Positions 24,349 to 33,709 are shown, counted from the stretch's first letter. The stretch is DNA of 64,000 nt from Saccharothrix carnea (GCF_003014735.1 NZ_PYAX01000002.1:496001-560000); one strand, 5' to 3'. Notes: generated from the letters alone by a model not told the origin. A program made the numbers and translations.

Positions 24349-26637
24349 TCAACAGATCAGGCACAACGAGTAGTTCGCCCGGTACGTGGTGGCGCTCGCC
24401 GGTGCGACGATGTTGTGCGTCTGCGCGCCGCCGTCGGACCAGCTGCCGTACCGGTAGCGCAGGCCGAGCGGGCCGCTCTGCGGGCTCGGCGCGCTGATCG
24501 AGTTGTTCGACCCGACGATGACCGTGCGGGTGAACGGCGTGGTCTGCGCCGTGCCGCCGACGCTGAGCTGCAACCCGCTGGGGTTCGACGTGAACGTCAG
24601 CGCCACCGTCTGCGGGTCGAGCTTCGTCGTGGTGCTCTTCGCGCGGCCCGACGAGTCCGTGGCGGTCAACGTCAGGTCGAGGTACGACGGGTACTCGTGG
24701 TCCGGTGCGATGAACGAGCCCGACGCCACCCCCGACCAGTTCTGCACCACGTGCTCGTGGCACGAACCGCTGGTCGCGCAGTGCTGGATGCTCAGCTTCC
24801 AGCTCAACGCGGACGCGGGCAGCGCGCCGTCCTGCGGGTCGGTCGCGTGCCCGGAGAACGGCACGTTCTGGCCCACCGACCAGTTCAGCGGCGCGGTCGG
24901 CGTGTCGATCACCGGCACGGGGTCTTCCGAGACCGGTGTGCCGACCGTGACCGTGATCGCGGTCGTGCCGGACGCGCCCGCCTGGTCGGTCACCCTGAGC
25001 CGGACCGTCACCGCGCCCTGCGTCGTGTACGTGCGGGTCGGGGTGGTGGAGGTGGAGTCGTCGTACTGGCCGTCCCCGTCGAGGTCCCACGCGTAGCTCA
25101 GCGTGTCGCCGGGGTCCGGGTCGGTCGAACCGGTACCGCTGAACTGCACGGCCAGCGGCGCGGCCCCGGACTGCGGGGTGGCGGTGGCGACCGCGGTGGG
25201 TGCCCGGTTGCCGGTCGGGTAGCTGACGCGGCGCAGCTGGCCCGCGCCCAGCGCGAGGTAGAACAGGTCGCCGCCGGGTCCCGCGGTGATCTGCACCGGG
25301 ACGTTCACCCCGGTCACGAACGGCACCAGCTTGGCCGGGTCGGGCTGGCCGGCGGTGGTCTGCATGGCCCAGATGCAGCCGCGCGAGCTGTCGGCGAAGA
25401 ACAGCGCGCCGTCGTAGGCGGGCGGGTAGTTGCTGCCCGCCTCGAACGCGATGCCGGACACCGAGGAGCCGCCGGTCGGGCACGGGTCGGTGGCCACGAC
25501 CTTCGCCGAGTGGTTGTAGGCGTAGTACGGCGTGGTCTGGCCCGCGCCTGTGTAGAGCGACTCGCACAGGGTCAGGTTGGCGCCGTCGTAGCCGCCCTGG
25601 CGGGCCGAGCCCTCGTAGCAGGGCCAGCCGAAGTTCTCCGCCGTCGCGTCGTTCACGTCGGCGATCCGGTTGATCTCCTCCCACGTGTTCCAGCCGACGT
25701 CGCCCGCCCACAGCTCCTCGGTGCCGGGGCGGAAGGCGAAGCGGAACTGGTTGCGCATGCCGTGGGCGATGACGCGCTTGGCGTTGGCGTCGGCGTTGCC
25801 CGCGAACGGGTTGCCGGGCAGGCCGGCGCCCGTGTCGGGGTCGATGCGGACGATCGTGCCGTCGAGGCTCACCGGCTCACCGGACGGGCGGCGGATCGAC
25901 TGCGCGCGCAGGGCGCCGCCGCGGGCGGTGGGTGCGGTGAGGTTGGTGCCCGCGGGCGACGGCGGGTCGGCGCACGGGTTGCCGACCTGGCCGTAGTCGG
26001 TGAAGTTGAAGCTCGCGCCGTCACCGCCGCCGACGTAGAGGCCGCCATCGGGGCCGAAGACGACCGTGCCGATGGAGTGGCTCGGGTACTGCTGGCACCA
26101 GTCGGTGACCAGGGGCTGCTCGGCGGTCATGGTGCCGCCGGAGCCCATGGTCAGCTTGGACACCCGGCCGGTGACCACGCAGCCCTGGTCGGTGGCGCCG
26201 GGCGGGGTCGGACACTGGTCGCCCCAGCGCGGGTGCGTGCCGCCGGGCACGGCGTCGTAGGTGTAGGCGACGTAGACGTACGGGCGAGTCGGGAACTGCG
26301 GGTCGACGGCCAGGCCGAGCAGGCCGCGGTCCCAGAAGTCCTGGGTCTGCGGGCGGAGGTCGGCGAACACGGTGGCGGTGGTGTCGGCGAGCGAGTCGAA
26401 GACCTTGACCAGACCGCTCTTCTCGGCGATGAACACCCGGCCGTCAGGTGCGAACGAGACGGCGGTCGGGCCGGCCAGGCCCCCGATCGCGAGGGTGTCG
26501 GTGAAACCGGTCGGGACGGCGGCGGTGGCCGTTGGGGGGAGCGCCACCGTGGACGCGGCGAGCAGGAGAGCCGCGGTGGCCACGGTGGTGACGCGTCTCG
26601 AACGGGGTGGGAGCTGGGTGCGGCGGGGTAAACGCAT
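24349..26637 (-). CDS. Secreted PQQ-dependent sugar dehydrogenase-like protein with PKD domain
   Basis: A 762-residue exported protein. The signal peptide ends near ALPPTATAA. Residues about 45-480 form a soluble-glucose-dehydrogenase-type six-bladed propeller (LAGPTAVSFAPDGRVFIAEKSG, RGLLGLAVDPQF, AHGMRNQFRFAF, DVGWNTWEEIN). It is followed by a PKD domain (about 490-570, AVQFSGTGSTDPDPGDTLSYAWDLDGDG) and a C-terminal beta-rich region ending in an odd Cys tail (CLIC). The family oxidises sugars using PQQ or acts on cell-surface glycans. No PQQ biosynthesis genes are present nearby. Confidence 0.87.
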   Translation of the reverse strand: MRLPRRTQLPPRSRRVTTVATAALLLAASTVALPPTATAAVPTGFTDTLAIGGLAGPTAVSFAPDGRVFIAEKSGLVKVFDSLADTTATVFADLRPQTQDFWDRGLLGLAVDPQFPTRPYVYVAYTYDAVPGGTHPRWGDQCPTPPGATDQGCVVTGRVSKLTMGSGGTMTAEQPLVTDWCQQYPSHSIGTVVFGPDGGLYVGGGDGASFNFTDYGQVGNPCADPPSPAGTNLTAPTARGGALRAQSIRRPSGEPVSLDGTIVRIDPDTGAGLPGNPFAGNADANAKRVIAHGMRNQFRFAFRPGTEELWAGDVGWNTWEEINRIADVNDATAENFGWPCYEGSARQGGYDGANLTLCESLYTGAGQTTPYYAYNHSAKVVATDPCPTGGSSVSGIAFEAGSNYPPAYDGALFFADSSRGCIWAMQTTAGQPDPAKLVPFVTGVNVPVQITAGPGGDLFYLALGAGQLRRVSYPTGNRAPTAVATATPQSGAAPLAVQFSGTGSTDPDPGDTLSYAWDLDGDGQYDDSTSTTPTRTYTTQGAVTVRLRVTDQAGASGTTAITVTVGTPVSEDPVPVIDTPTAPLNWSVGQNVPFSGHATDPQDGALPASALSWKLSIQHCATSGSCHEHVVQNWSGVASGSFIAPDHEYPSYLDLTLTATDSSGRAKSTTTKLDPQTVALTFTSNPSGLQLSVGGTAQTTPFTRTVIVGSNNSISAPSPQSGPLGLRYRYGSWSDGGAQTHNIVAPASATTYRANYSLCLIC

Positions 26638-26821
26638 GGTCCGTTTTGTTCCCTTCGTGACACCTTTGGGTGAGCACGGAAGGGTGACATGCGAGTTGGT
26701 GGTTACGCACTGCTTTGTCGGGTGGGTGTCGGGCTACTGTCCGGTCTCATTCGAGCGGACTATCGGTGACCCCGATAATTCGGTCCAGGCATCGTCCGTC
26801 CGGTGGGTGCGCGTTCGGCGT

Positions 26822-27700
26822 TCAGCCCAGTACGGCGTCGCGCTCGGTCTTCCCCCGGGTCAACAGGAACCCGGCCGCCGCGGCGAGCGGGAACATCACC
26901 ACGCCGTAGACGGCGGCCGGCACGGCCAACTGCTCGCTGCCGAGCACGGTCAGCGCGACCGTGATCGCCAACGTGCTGTTGTGCACGCCGACCTCGAACG
27001 CCGACGCCACCGCCTGCCGCTTGCCGACCTTCGCCAGCCGGGGGACCAGGTAGCCCGCGGTGAGGCTGCACGCGCAGAACAGCACGGTCACCAGCCCGAT
27101 GTCGGCCAGGTAGCCGCCGATGTTCTCCAGCTCGGCGACGATCGTGCCCGCGATCACGGCCACCAGCACCACCGCCGAGAAGATCCGCACCGGCTTGTCC
27201 GCGCGGTCCGCGAACGCCGCCGACCAGCGGCGCACCAGCATGCCCAGCACCACCGGCACCAGCACGATCGCGAACACCTGGGCGACCTTGCCGAACTCCA
27301 ACCCGACCGCGCCCTCCGCCGCCGGCTCGAAGTGGTCGAGGGCGAAGTTCACCACCAGCGGCAGCGTGATCACGGCGAGCACCGAGTTCACCGCGGTCAG
27401 CGTGATGTTGAGCGCGACGTCACCGCGGAACAGGTGGCTGAACAGGTTCGCCGTCGTGCCACCGGGTGACGCGGCGAGCAGCATCATGCCGACCGCCAGC
27501 ACCGGGTTCAGGCCCAGCGCCACCACCAGTCCGAAGCACACCAGCGGCAGCAGGACCAACTGGGTGGCCAACGCGACCGCCACCGCACGCGGCTGGCGGG
27601 CGATCCGGGCGAAGTCGGCGACCGTCAGCGACAACCCGAGCCCGAACATCACCACGGCCAGCGCGATCGGGAGGCCGACGCTCGTCAGTGCGGAATCCAC
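26822..27700 (-). CDS. Bile acid:sodium symporter (BASS) family transporter
   Basis: A 292-residue membrane protein with about nine or ten helices. It contains MMLLAASPGGTTANLFSHLF, the Na+-site crossing motif of BASS proteins, and EVGVHNSTLAITVAL, the second crossing motif. The family takes up organic anions such as pyruvate, pantoate or keto acids with sodium. GTG at 27700 follows AGGTGA by 5 nt. GTG at 27709 is an alternative. Confidence 0.88.
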   Translation of the reverse strand: MDSALTSVGLPIALAVVMFGLGLSLTVADFARIARQPRAVAVALATQLVLLPLVCFGLVVALGLNPVLAVGMMLLAASPGGTTANLFSHLFRGDVALNITLTAVNSVLAVITLPLVVNFALDHFEPAAEGAVGLEFGKVAQVFAIVLVPVVLGMLVRRWSAAFADRADKPVRIFSAVVLVAVIAGTIVAELENIGGYLADIGLVTVLFCACSLTAGYLVPRLAKVGKRQAVASAFEVGVHNSTLAITVALTVLGSEQLAVPAAVYGVVMFPLAAAAGFLLTRGKTERDAVLG

Positions 27701-27860
27701 GGCGATCACCTGCGTTTCTGCGTCGAACCCGGGGCGGGAGGAGCGCATCCTCCCCCAGAACGGGACGAATCGGGAGGTTCGAGGCCGGTTCGATGACATT
27801 CGGTGATCAAGCGGCGGTCCGGTGACCTGAACGGTGGTCGGAAGCGTCCGCGTCCGGTGG

Positions 27861-28085
27861 TCACTCCTTGCGGGACACCAGCGGCGACTGGCCGGGGGAC
27901 GTGGTCAGGGGGTGGGCCACCGGCGCGCCGAAGCCCGCGGACGTGAGCCAGTCGGTGATCTCGTCCGTGCCGTAGACCGGTCGGCCGCCAGGAACTCGTC
28001 CAGGTCGGTCACCGAGTCGTCCACCAGCACCGGGACATCGCCGGGTCGTCCCGGCCGACGGGTCCCGCAACCAGGCCGCGATCAT
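27861..28085 (-). pseudogene. Remnant resembling the C-terminus of an O-methyltransferase
   Basis: The C-terminal stretch GTDEITDWLTSAGFGAPVAH and its continuation to VSRKE resembles the last part of COMT-like methyltransferases (compare EDEVHGWLADTGW in the gene at 1710-2675). Upstream, coding character jumps frame: another frame gives VPVLVDDSVTDLDEFLAAD. No intact start or SAM domain remains. I read it as a frameshifted fragment; the identification is weak. Confidence 0.35.
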
Positions 28086-28086
28086 T

Positions 28087-28100
28087 TGTTATCGCTAACA
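28087..28100. promoter_or_regulatory. LacI-type operator, distal copy
   Basis: TGTTATCGCTAACA has perfect TGTTA/TAACA half-sites around TCGC, the format of LacI/GalR-family operators for hemicellulose sugars in actinomycetes. It is 120 bp from the second copy, a distance that could allow looping. Confidence 0.6.
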
Positions 28101-28206
28101 GACTGGCGTGCCGCAGCCGATCGGCCCAGCCTGTCGAACCTCTTCGACACCACGGGTTTGGGTTGAAGCGGAAGCCGTGCGGCTATTGAACCGTCGCAGA
28201 TCCTGC

Positions 28207-28220
28207 TGTTAGCGTTAACA
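28207..28220. promoter_or_regulatory. LacI-type operator, proximal copy
   Basis: TGTTAGCGTTAACA with flanking C and G (28206-28221) forms CTGTTA/TAACAG half-sites around GCGT. It lies about 155 bp before the GH43-type start and probably overlaps its promoter. The likely regulator is an arabinose- or xylose-responsive LacI protein encoded elsewhere. Confidence 0.65.
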
Positions 28221-28375
28221 GGCGCGCTGCCGGGTGGACGGTGATCCTGGCCCACCCACAGCCGCGACCCGCCGTCCCTCCGGCACCACCCCCACCACAC
28301 CCTCCGGCGAATGAGACTCCCCCGGGGCGGGTGCCTCCTGCCCTCCCGGGGCTCCCTGTGAAAGGCACACGGCTG

Positions 28376-29743
28376 ATGCTGCAACGACGCACACTGCTGG
28401 CCGGAGGCCTCGCCTCACTGGCGCTGGCCCGGACCGGGATCGCCGCGGCGGCGCCCGGTGACTCCGCCTACGTGATGGGCTACTTCACCGAGTCGCCGAA
28501 CCGCCTCGCCGACCGCTACTCGCTGCACCTGGCGGTGAGCACCGATGGGCTGAACTGGGTTCCGCTCAACCAGGGCAACCCCGTCGCCACCCCCACGGGG
28601 GGTACCGGTGGTCTGCGGGACCCGTTCATCCTGCGCAAGCAGAACGGTGGGTTCGTGGTGCTGGCCACCGACCTGACCGGTACGGACTTCACCCGGCAGA
28701 ACCAGTACATCCACGCCTGGGACTCGGCCGACCTGAGGTCGTTCACCAACTACCGGCGGCTGAAGATGCACTCGATGCCGACGCACACGTGGGCGCCGGA
28801 GGCGTTCTGGGACGCGTCCCGCGGCCAGTACGGGATCCTGTACTCGGCCAACAGCGGCGGGCGGGACGCGTTCTACGTCAACTACACCACCGACTTCGTC
28901 ACGGTCGGCGCGCCGCAGTTGTTCTTCGACCCCGGCTTCAACGTGCTGGACGCCACGATGCACGTCGGCAACGGCACGAACTACCTGTACTACAAGAGCT
29001 TCGCCGACGGACGCCTCTACGGCGCGCGTTCCGGCACGCTCAACCCGCGCAGCTTCGACCGCGGTACCTACACCACGGGTGTGGTCAGCGGCGGCATCGA
29101 GGCGCCGATCGTCGTCAAGGCGCACAACCGCGACGAGTGGTGGCTGTGGGGCGACTCGTTCTCCCCGGTCAACGGCGAGCTGTACGCGTGGCGCAGCGGC
29201 GACATCAACACCAACTCGTGGTCACCGCTGACCAAGGCGCAGTACACCCAGCCGCTCAACGCCAAGCACCCCACGATCTGCGGCATCACCGCCACCGAGC
29301 ACGCCAACCTGCTCTCGCGGTGGGGCGCGCCGACGTGGAACCGGATCAAGTCCTACAACTTCCCCGACCACCTGATCCGGCACGCCGACAACGTGGGCCG
29401 CATCGACCCGTACCCGTTCGACCCCTACCAGGACTCGCAGTGGCGCCTGGTCCCCGGCCTCGCCGCCTCAGCCGGCGTGTCGTTCCGCTCGGTCAACTAC
29501 CCCGACCGCTACCTGCGCCACGTGAACTACGCGCTCACCCTGGCGGCCAACGACGGCAGCTCCACCTTCGCCGCCGACGCCACCTTCCACCGCGTCCCCG
29601 GTCTGGCGGACCCGGCGTGGACGTCGTTCCGGTCGCACAACTTCCCCGACCGCCACCTCCGGCACGCCGGCTACGTCCTGCGCATCGACCCGATCAGCAC
29701 GGCGACGGACCGCGCGGACGCCACGTTCCAGGTCGGCCACTGA
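28376..29743 (+). CDS. Secreted GH43-type arabinofuranosidase-like protein with AbfB domain
   Basis: A 455-residue exported protein; the signal has a twin-Arg-like start (MLQRRTLLAGGLASLALA) ending near AAAAP. Residues about 30-320 match a five-bladed GH43-like propeller: TPTGGTGGLRDPFILRKQNG with the base Asp, MPTHTWAPEAFWDASRGQYG, and GGIEAPIVVKAHNRDEWWLW. Residues about 325-455 are an AbfB arabinose-binding trefoil (SFRSVNYPDRYLRHVNYAL, SFRSHNFPDRHLRHAGYVL repeats). It probably releases arabinose from arabinoxylan outside the cell. Two LacI-type operators precede it. Confidence 0.85.
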   Translation: MLQRRTLLAGGLASLALARTGIAAAAPGDSAYVMGYFTESPNRLADRYSLHLAVSTDGLNWVPLNQGNPVATPTGGTGGLRDPFILRKQNGGFVVLATDLTGTDFTRQNQYIHAWDSADLRSFTNYRRLKMHSMPTHTWAPEAFWDASRGQYGILYSANSGGRDAFYVNYTTDFVTVGAPQLFFDPGFNVLDATMHVGNGTNYLYYKSFADGRLYGARSGTLNPRSFDRGTYTTGVVSGGIEAPIVVKAHNRDEWWLWGDSFSPVNGELYAWRSGDINTNSWSPLTKAQYTQPLNAKHPTICGITATEHANLLSRWGAPTWNRIKSYNFPDHLIRHADNVGRIDPYPFDPYQDSQWRLVPGLAASAGVSFRSVNYPDRYLRHVNYALTLAANDGSSTFAADATFHRVPGLADPAWTSFRSHNFPDRHLRHAGYVLRIDPISTATDRADATFQVGH

Positions 29744-29766
29744 CCCAGCGGTCAAGGCCGATCAGG

Positions 29767-29805
29767 CTGTGGGCGCGGCACCTCGGCGGCGTGCCGCGCC
29801 CACAG
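29767..29805. terminator. Strong hairpin after the GH43-AbfB gene
   Basis: CTGTGGGCGCGGCAC at 29767-29781 pairs perfectly over 15 bp with 29791-29805, with a 9-nt loop, 24 bp after the stop codon. Confidence 0.85.
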
Positions 29806-30125
29806 AGCCCTTCATCCCGGCAGTGGCCCAGGGCGCGGGCGATGTCCTGCTCCACGATCTCGACCATGCCGGCGCGGTGGGGGAAGTCGCCGTCCAGCAG
29901 GCGCAACGGTCCGGCCACCAGCGAGAGGTAGGTGGCCAGCCGGGCCGGGCCGGGTCGAGGTCGGGGTCGGCGAGTGGCGGTAGCGCGGACCTGGTCGAGG
30001 CTGCGGCCACGCTGTCGACGAGCATCCCCGCGGTGGCCGACCGCTCGCGGGTTCTCGGGGTGGACTCCCCGGGCCCGGCGGTGACCATCCGGGACGCGAT
30101 GCGGCGCGTTCCGCGCGAACCGCGC
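29806..30125 (-). pseudogene. Possible frameshifted gene remnant of unknown function
   Basis: Two minus-strand frames hold adjoining natural-looking peptide: GMLVDSVAAASTRSALPPLA through ADPDLDPAR in one frame, then LATYLSLVAGPLRLLDGDFP through HRAGMVEIVEQDIARALG in another. The switch point is near 29940, as if by a single-base change. No start, Shine-Dalgarno or family could be recognised. Apart from this the stretch holds nothing I can name. Confidence 0.25.
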
Positions 30126-30135
30126 TGAACCGGCG

Positions 30136-30930
30136 TCACGGCAGGATCGAGTCGACGTAGCCGCCGTCGACGCGGACCGCCGCGCCGGTGGTCGCCGAGG
30201 CTTGCGGGGAGGCCAGGTAGACCACCAGGTTGCCGATCTCCTCCGGCTCGATCAGCCTGCCCAGCAGGGACTGCGGGCGGTGCACGCGCATGAATTCCCG
30301 CTGGGCCTCCTCCCACGGCAGGGTGCGGTCGACCAGTTGGTAGACGAAGTCCTCCACGCCGCCGGTGTGGGTCGGACCCGCGATCACGCAGTTCACCGTG
30401 ACCCCGCTGCCCGCGGCCTCCTTGGCGAAGCCGCGCGACACGCCCAGCAGCGCCGTCTTCGACACGCCGTAGTGGATCATCTCCGCCGGGATCACCACGG
30501 CCGAGTCGCTGGCGATGTACTGGACCCGGCCCCACCCGCGCTCGCGCATCCCGGGCAGGTAGGCGCGGGTCAGCCGGACGGCCGCCAGCACGTTCACCTC
30601 GAAGTACCGTCGCCACTCGTCGTCGGTGATCTCCAACGCGGGCCGCGGGCCGAAGACGCCGACGTTGTTCACCAGCACGTCCACCTCGGGCAACGCCGAG
30701 ACCAGCGCCGCCGCACCCTCCGCCGTCGAGACGTCCGCCGCCACGCCGAGCGCGTCCGCGCCCGGTACGACCTCGCGCAGCCGGGCCACCGCCTCGTCCA
30801 CCACGTCGGGCCGGCGGCCGTTCACCGCAGTCCGCGCACCGGCCCGCGCCAACGACACCGCGATCGCCTCGCCGATGCCCTGCGTCGACCCGGTGACCAG
30901 CGCCGTCTTCCCGCTCAGATCCAGGTGCAT
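30136..30930 (-). CDS. SDR family oxidoreductase
   Basis: A 264-residue classical SDR with TGSTQGIGEAIA, VDVLVNNVGVFG, IASDSA with the catalytic Ser, YGVSK (Tyr/Lys) and VDGGYVDSILP. Start ATG of MHLDLSGKTALVTG. It begins 37 bp after the PLP decarboxylase stop and may be the third gene of the GPH transporter/decarboxylase unit. Substrate unknown. Confidence 0.9.
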   Translation of the reverse strand: MHLDLSGKTALVTGSTQGIGEAIAVSLARAGARTAVNGRRPDVVDEAVARLREVVPGADALGVAADVSTAEGAAALVSALPEVDVLVNNVGVFGPRPALEITDDEWRRYFEVNVLAAVRLTRAYLPGMRERGWGRVQYIASDSAVVIPAEMIHYGVSKTALLGVSRGFAKEAAGSGVTVNCVIAGPTHTGGVEDFVYQLVDRTLPWEEAQREFMRVHRPQSLLGRLIEPEEIGNLVVYLASPQASATTGAAVRVDGGYVDSILP

Positions 30931-30967
30931 GCCGACCATGCTGGCCCAACCGGCGCACCGCCGCCGG

Positions 30968-32368
30968 TCACGAGTACAGCGCGCCCAGGAACTCCACCAG
31001 CAGCCGTTCCCGCAACGCCGGGCTCGCCGCCGCGAGCAGGGCGTTCACCGCGGCCATCCGCTCGGGCAGCACGCCGTCACCGCCGCCCATCCCGGCCGCC
31101 GCGAGCAGCCCGGCGAACTCCTCGGGGGTGAGCGAGTCCGGGGCCAGCCCGCCGACGAACGCCAGGACCTCGGGCGCCACCCGCACCGGTCCGGCCTCGG
31201 TCGCCGCCTCCACCGACGCGCGCAGGTCGGCCAGCAGTTCCGACTCGTGCCCGGCATTCGCCGCGGTGACGGTGAGGTGCAGGTTGGCGGGGGAGGAGCG
31301 GTGGGCGAACTGCGGCTGGACGTACCAGTTCCGCGCCTTCATCTCGTCGGCCACGGTGAACACGTCGAAGTCGTCCCGGGCGGCCGCGACCGCCAGCAAC
31401 GTCGCCGACGGCGTGCCCAGCACCCGCAACCCGTCGATCTTCGCGATGCCCTCGCGCAACACCCGCGTGCTCTCCAACGCCTGACGTGCCAGCGAGCGGT
31501 ACCCGTCGTCACCGATGTGCCGCAGCACCGCCCACGCGGCGGCCAGTGGTCCACCTGATCGGGTGGACTGGGTGGTCGAGTTCAACATCGTGTAACCGGG
31601 CCACGCGGCCGACGCGAAGTACTGCGACCGGCGCAGGTCGGCCGACGCGTGCAGCAGCACGGACGTTCCCTTCGGGCAGTACGCGTACTTGTGCAGGTCC
31701 ACCGAGATGCTGGTGACGCCCGGCACGGAGAAGTCGAACGGCGGCACGTCCGGCGCGTGCGGCAGCACCCACCCGCCGATGCACGCGTCCACGTGGCAGC
31801 GCACGCCGCGCTCCAGAGCCGCAGCCGCGATCTCGGTGACCGGGTCGACCACCCCGTGCGCGTACGACGGCGCACTGGCCACCACCAGCACGGTGGAGTC
31901 GTCGATCGCCGCCGCCATCGCCTCCGGGTCGGCCCGGAACGTCTCGGGGTCGACCGGCACCGCGATCGCCCGCACGCCGAAGTAGTGCGCGGCCTTGTGG
32001 AACGCCGCGTGCGCGGTCTCCGGCAGCACCATCGACGGACGCGCCACGTCCGGCCGCGCGTCCCGGGCCGCGACCACCGCGAGCAGGCACGACTCGGTGC
32101 CACCGGAGGTGACCGTGCCGACCGTCCCGTCACCACCGCCCAGCAGCCGGGCGGCGGTCCGCACCACGTCGTTCTCCAGCCGCAGCAGGCTCGGGAACGC
32201 GGTCGGGTCGAGCCCGTTCACCGACGACGCCAACGCGTGGGCGGACGCTGCCAGCTCGTCCAGCCCCGGCAGCGCGCTGTCGTACACGTACGCGAGCGTG
32301 CGGCCGCCGTGGGTGGGCAGGTCACCGGCCCGCAACGCACGCAGCTCGGCCAGGACGTCGTCGGTCAC
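30968..32368 (-). CDS. PLP-dependent decarboxylase/lyase (group II, sphingosine-phosphate-lyase/tyrosine decarboxylase-like)
   Basis: A 466-residue fold-type I PLP enzyme. It shows GTVTSGGTESCLLAVVAARD (phosphate-binding Ser/Gly), CHVDACIGGWVLP (Asp pairing with the pyridine N) and SVDLHKYAYCPKG with the Schiff-base Lys. The Thr-Ser-Gly-Gly-Thr-Glu-Ser motif is typical of archaeal tyrosine/aspartate decarboxylases and sphingosine-1-phosphate lyases. GTG start at 32368 overlaps the transporter stop as GTGA. Coupling to a GPH transporter suggests it acts on the imported compound. Confidence 0.85.
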   Translation of the reverse strand: MTDDVLAELRALRAGDLPTHGGRTLAYVYDSALPGLDELAASAHALASSVNGLDPTAFPSLLRLENDVVRTAARLLGGGDGTVGTVTSGGTESCLLAVVAARDARPDVARPSMVLPETAHAAFHKAAHYFGVRAIAVPVDPETFRADPEAMAAAIDDSTVLVVASAPSYAHGVVDPVTEIAAAALERGVRCHVDACIGGWVLPHAPDVPPFDFSVPGVTSISVDLHKYAYCPKGTSVLLHASADLRRSQYFASAAWPGYTMLNSTTQSTRSGGPLAAAWAVLRHIGDDGYRSLARQALESTRVLREGIAKIDGLRVLGTPSATLLAVAAARDDFDVFTVADEMKARNWYVQPQFAHRSSPANLHLTVTAANAGHESELLADLRASVEAATEAGPVRVAPEVLAFVGGLAPDSLTPEEFAGLLAAAGMGGGDGVLPERMAAVNALLAAASPALRERLLVEFLGALYS

Positions 32369-33627
32369 GCGGTCTCCTCACGCAGCAGGGGCAAAGCCGC
32401 CAACGCCAGCACGGCCGGGATGACGGTGAAACCGAGCAGCGCGGCGGTGACCGCGCCGGAGGACTGCACGGCCGAGCCGTCGGTGCTCGCGACGTACCCG
32501 CCCAAGGCCAGGACCAGCCCGTACACACCGGGACCGAGCGCCAGCCCCAACGTCTCACCGGCCGTCCACACCCCGGAGAGCAGCCCCGCGCGCGTGGCGC
32601 CGGTCCGCCGTTCCTCCGCGGTGATCACGTCCGGCAGCATGGCCAGCGGGAACACCTGCATGCCCGCGTAGCCCACGCCGATCACGGCCATCAGCCCGAG
32701 CACCGCCGCCACGGGCAGCACCCGTGACGCGGTCAGCCCGGCCACCGCGACCGCGAACAGCACAGAGGCCGCTACCAGCCCGACCCGCTTGCCGTGCCGT
32801 CGCCCGACGCGTTGCCACAGCGGCATCACCAGCAGCGCCGGTCCGACGAACCCGGCGAACAACGCCGTCTGCAACCCCGGCTCGCCCAGCACCAGCCGGG
32901 CGAAGTAGTCCACGCCCGCGAGCATCGTGCCCAGCCCTACGGCCTGCACCACGAACACGGCCAGCAGCAGCCGGAACGGCCGCGACCCGCGCACCGCCGC
33001 CACCAACTCGCCCACACCGGCACCCGTCGACACCCGCCGTGACGCCGGCACACCCCGCGTGCCCGCATAGGTGGCCACCGCGCCGACCACCATCAGCAGC
33101 GCGACCGCGACACCCATGACGCGATAACCGGCCGCGTCACGCACCGCCGGCGCACCCGCACCGCTGACCAGGATCGCCAACGCCAGGATCGCCATCCGCC
33201 ACGCCATCAGCCGGGTGCGCTCGTCGTAGTCCTCGGTGATCTCCGCGGCCATCGCCACGTACGGCACCTGGAAGAACGCGTACGCCGTCGCACACGCCAG
33301 GAACACCACCGCCACGTACACCACCGCGCCCGTCCCGGTGAACGGCCCGGCGAACAGCAGCGCGAACAACACCGCCGTCGCGACACCGCCCCGCAGCAGG
33401 AACGGCCGCCGCACGCCGACCCGGTCGCTGAGCCGACCGGCGACGGGGTTGAACAGCACGTCCCACGCCTTCGGCACGAGCACCAGCAGGCCGGCGACGG
33501 CGGCGGGCACGGCCAGGCTGTCGGTCAGGTACGGCAACAGCAGCAGCCCGGGCACGGTGCCGAACGCGCCGGTGACGAACGACCCGGTCGCATATCCCGC
33601 CCTGGTACCGCGAGTGATCAGCCGCAT
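32365..33627 (-). CDS. GPH-type MFS transporter
   Basis: A 420-residue, roughly 12-helix transporter of the glycoside-pentoside-hexuronide:cation group: PKAWDVLFNPVAGRLSDRVGVRRPFLL is the family signature, with the second-half loop WQRVGRRHGKRVG. Start ATG at 33627 gives the family start. First gene of the transporter/decarboxylase pair. Confidence 0.87.
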   Translation of the reverse strand: MRLITRGTRAGYATGSFVTGAFGTVPGLLLLPYLTDSLAVPAAVAGLLVLVPKAWDVLFNPVAGRLSDRVGVRRPFLLRGGVATAVLFALLFAGPFTGTGAVVYVAVVFLACATAYAFFQVPYVAMAAEITEDYDERTRLMAWRMAILALAILVSGAGAPAVRDAAGYRVMGVAVALLMVVGAVATYAGTRGVPASRRVSTGAGVGELVAAVRGSRPFRLLLAVFVVQAVGLGTMLAGVDYFARLVLGEPGLQTALFAGFVGPALLVMPLWQRVGRRHGKRVGLVAASVLFAVAVAGLTASRVLPVAAVLGLMAVIGVGYAGMQVFPLAMLPDVITAEERRTGATRAGLLSGVWTAGETLGLALGPGVYGLVLALGGYVASTDGSAVQSSGAVTAALLGFTVIPAVLALAALPLLREETA

Positions 33628-33691
33628 AGGCGGAAGAGTTTCGCATTTCACCCAGGACCGGCGCGAGGGCCACTTCGGGAGCCCGGACGGG

Positions 33692-33709
33692 CGTTGCTTG
33701 AACGCAACG
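33692..33709. promoter_or_regulatory. Inverted repeat upstream of the GPH transporter
   Basis: CGTTGC and GCAACG flank TTGAAC, 65 bp upstream of the transporter start. It could be an operator for the transporter/decarboxylase unit. No regulator is adjacent. Confidence 0.4.

Noticed and set aside
24268..26631. A 787-codon plus-strand open frame opposite the sugar dehydrogenase
   Set aside because: Same shadow character; the minus-strand protein has a signal peptide and recognisable domains.
26761..26777. Short inverted repeat TATCGG-N5-CCGATA upstream of the sugar dehydrogenase
   Set aside because: Only 6-bp arms, about 125 bp from the start codon, with no matching second site; too weak to call an operator.
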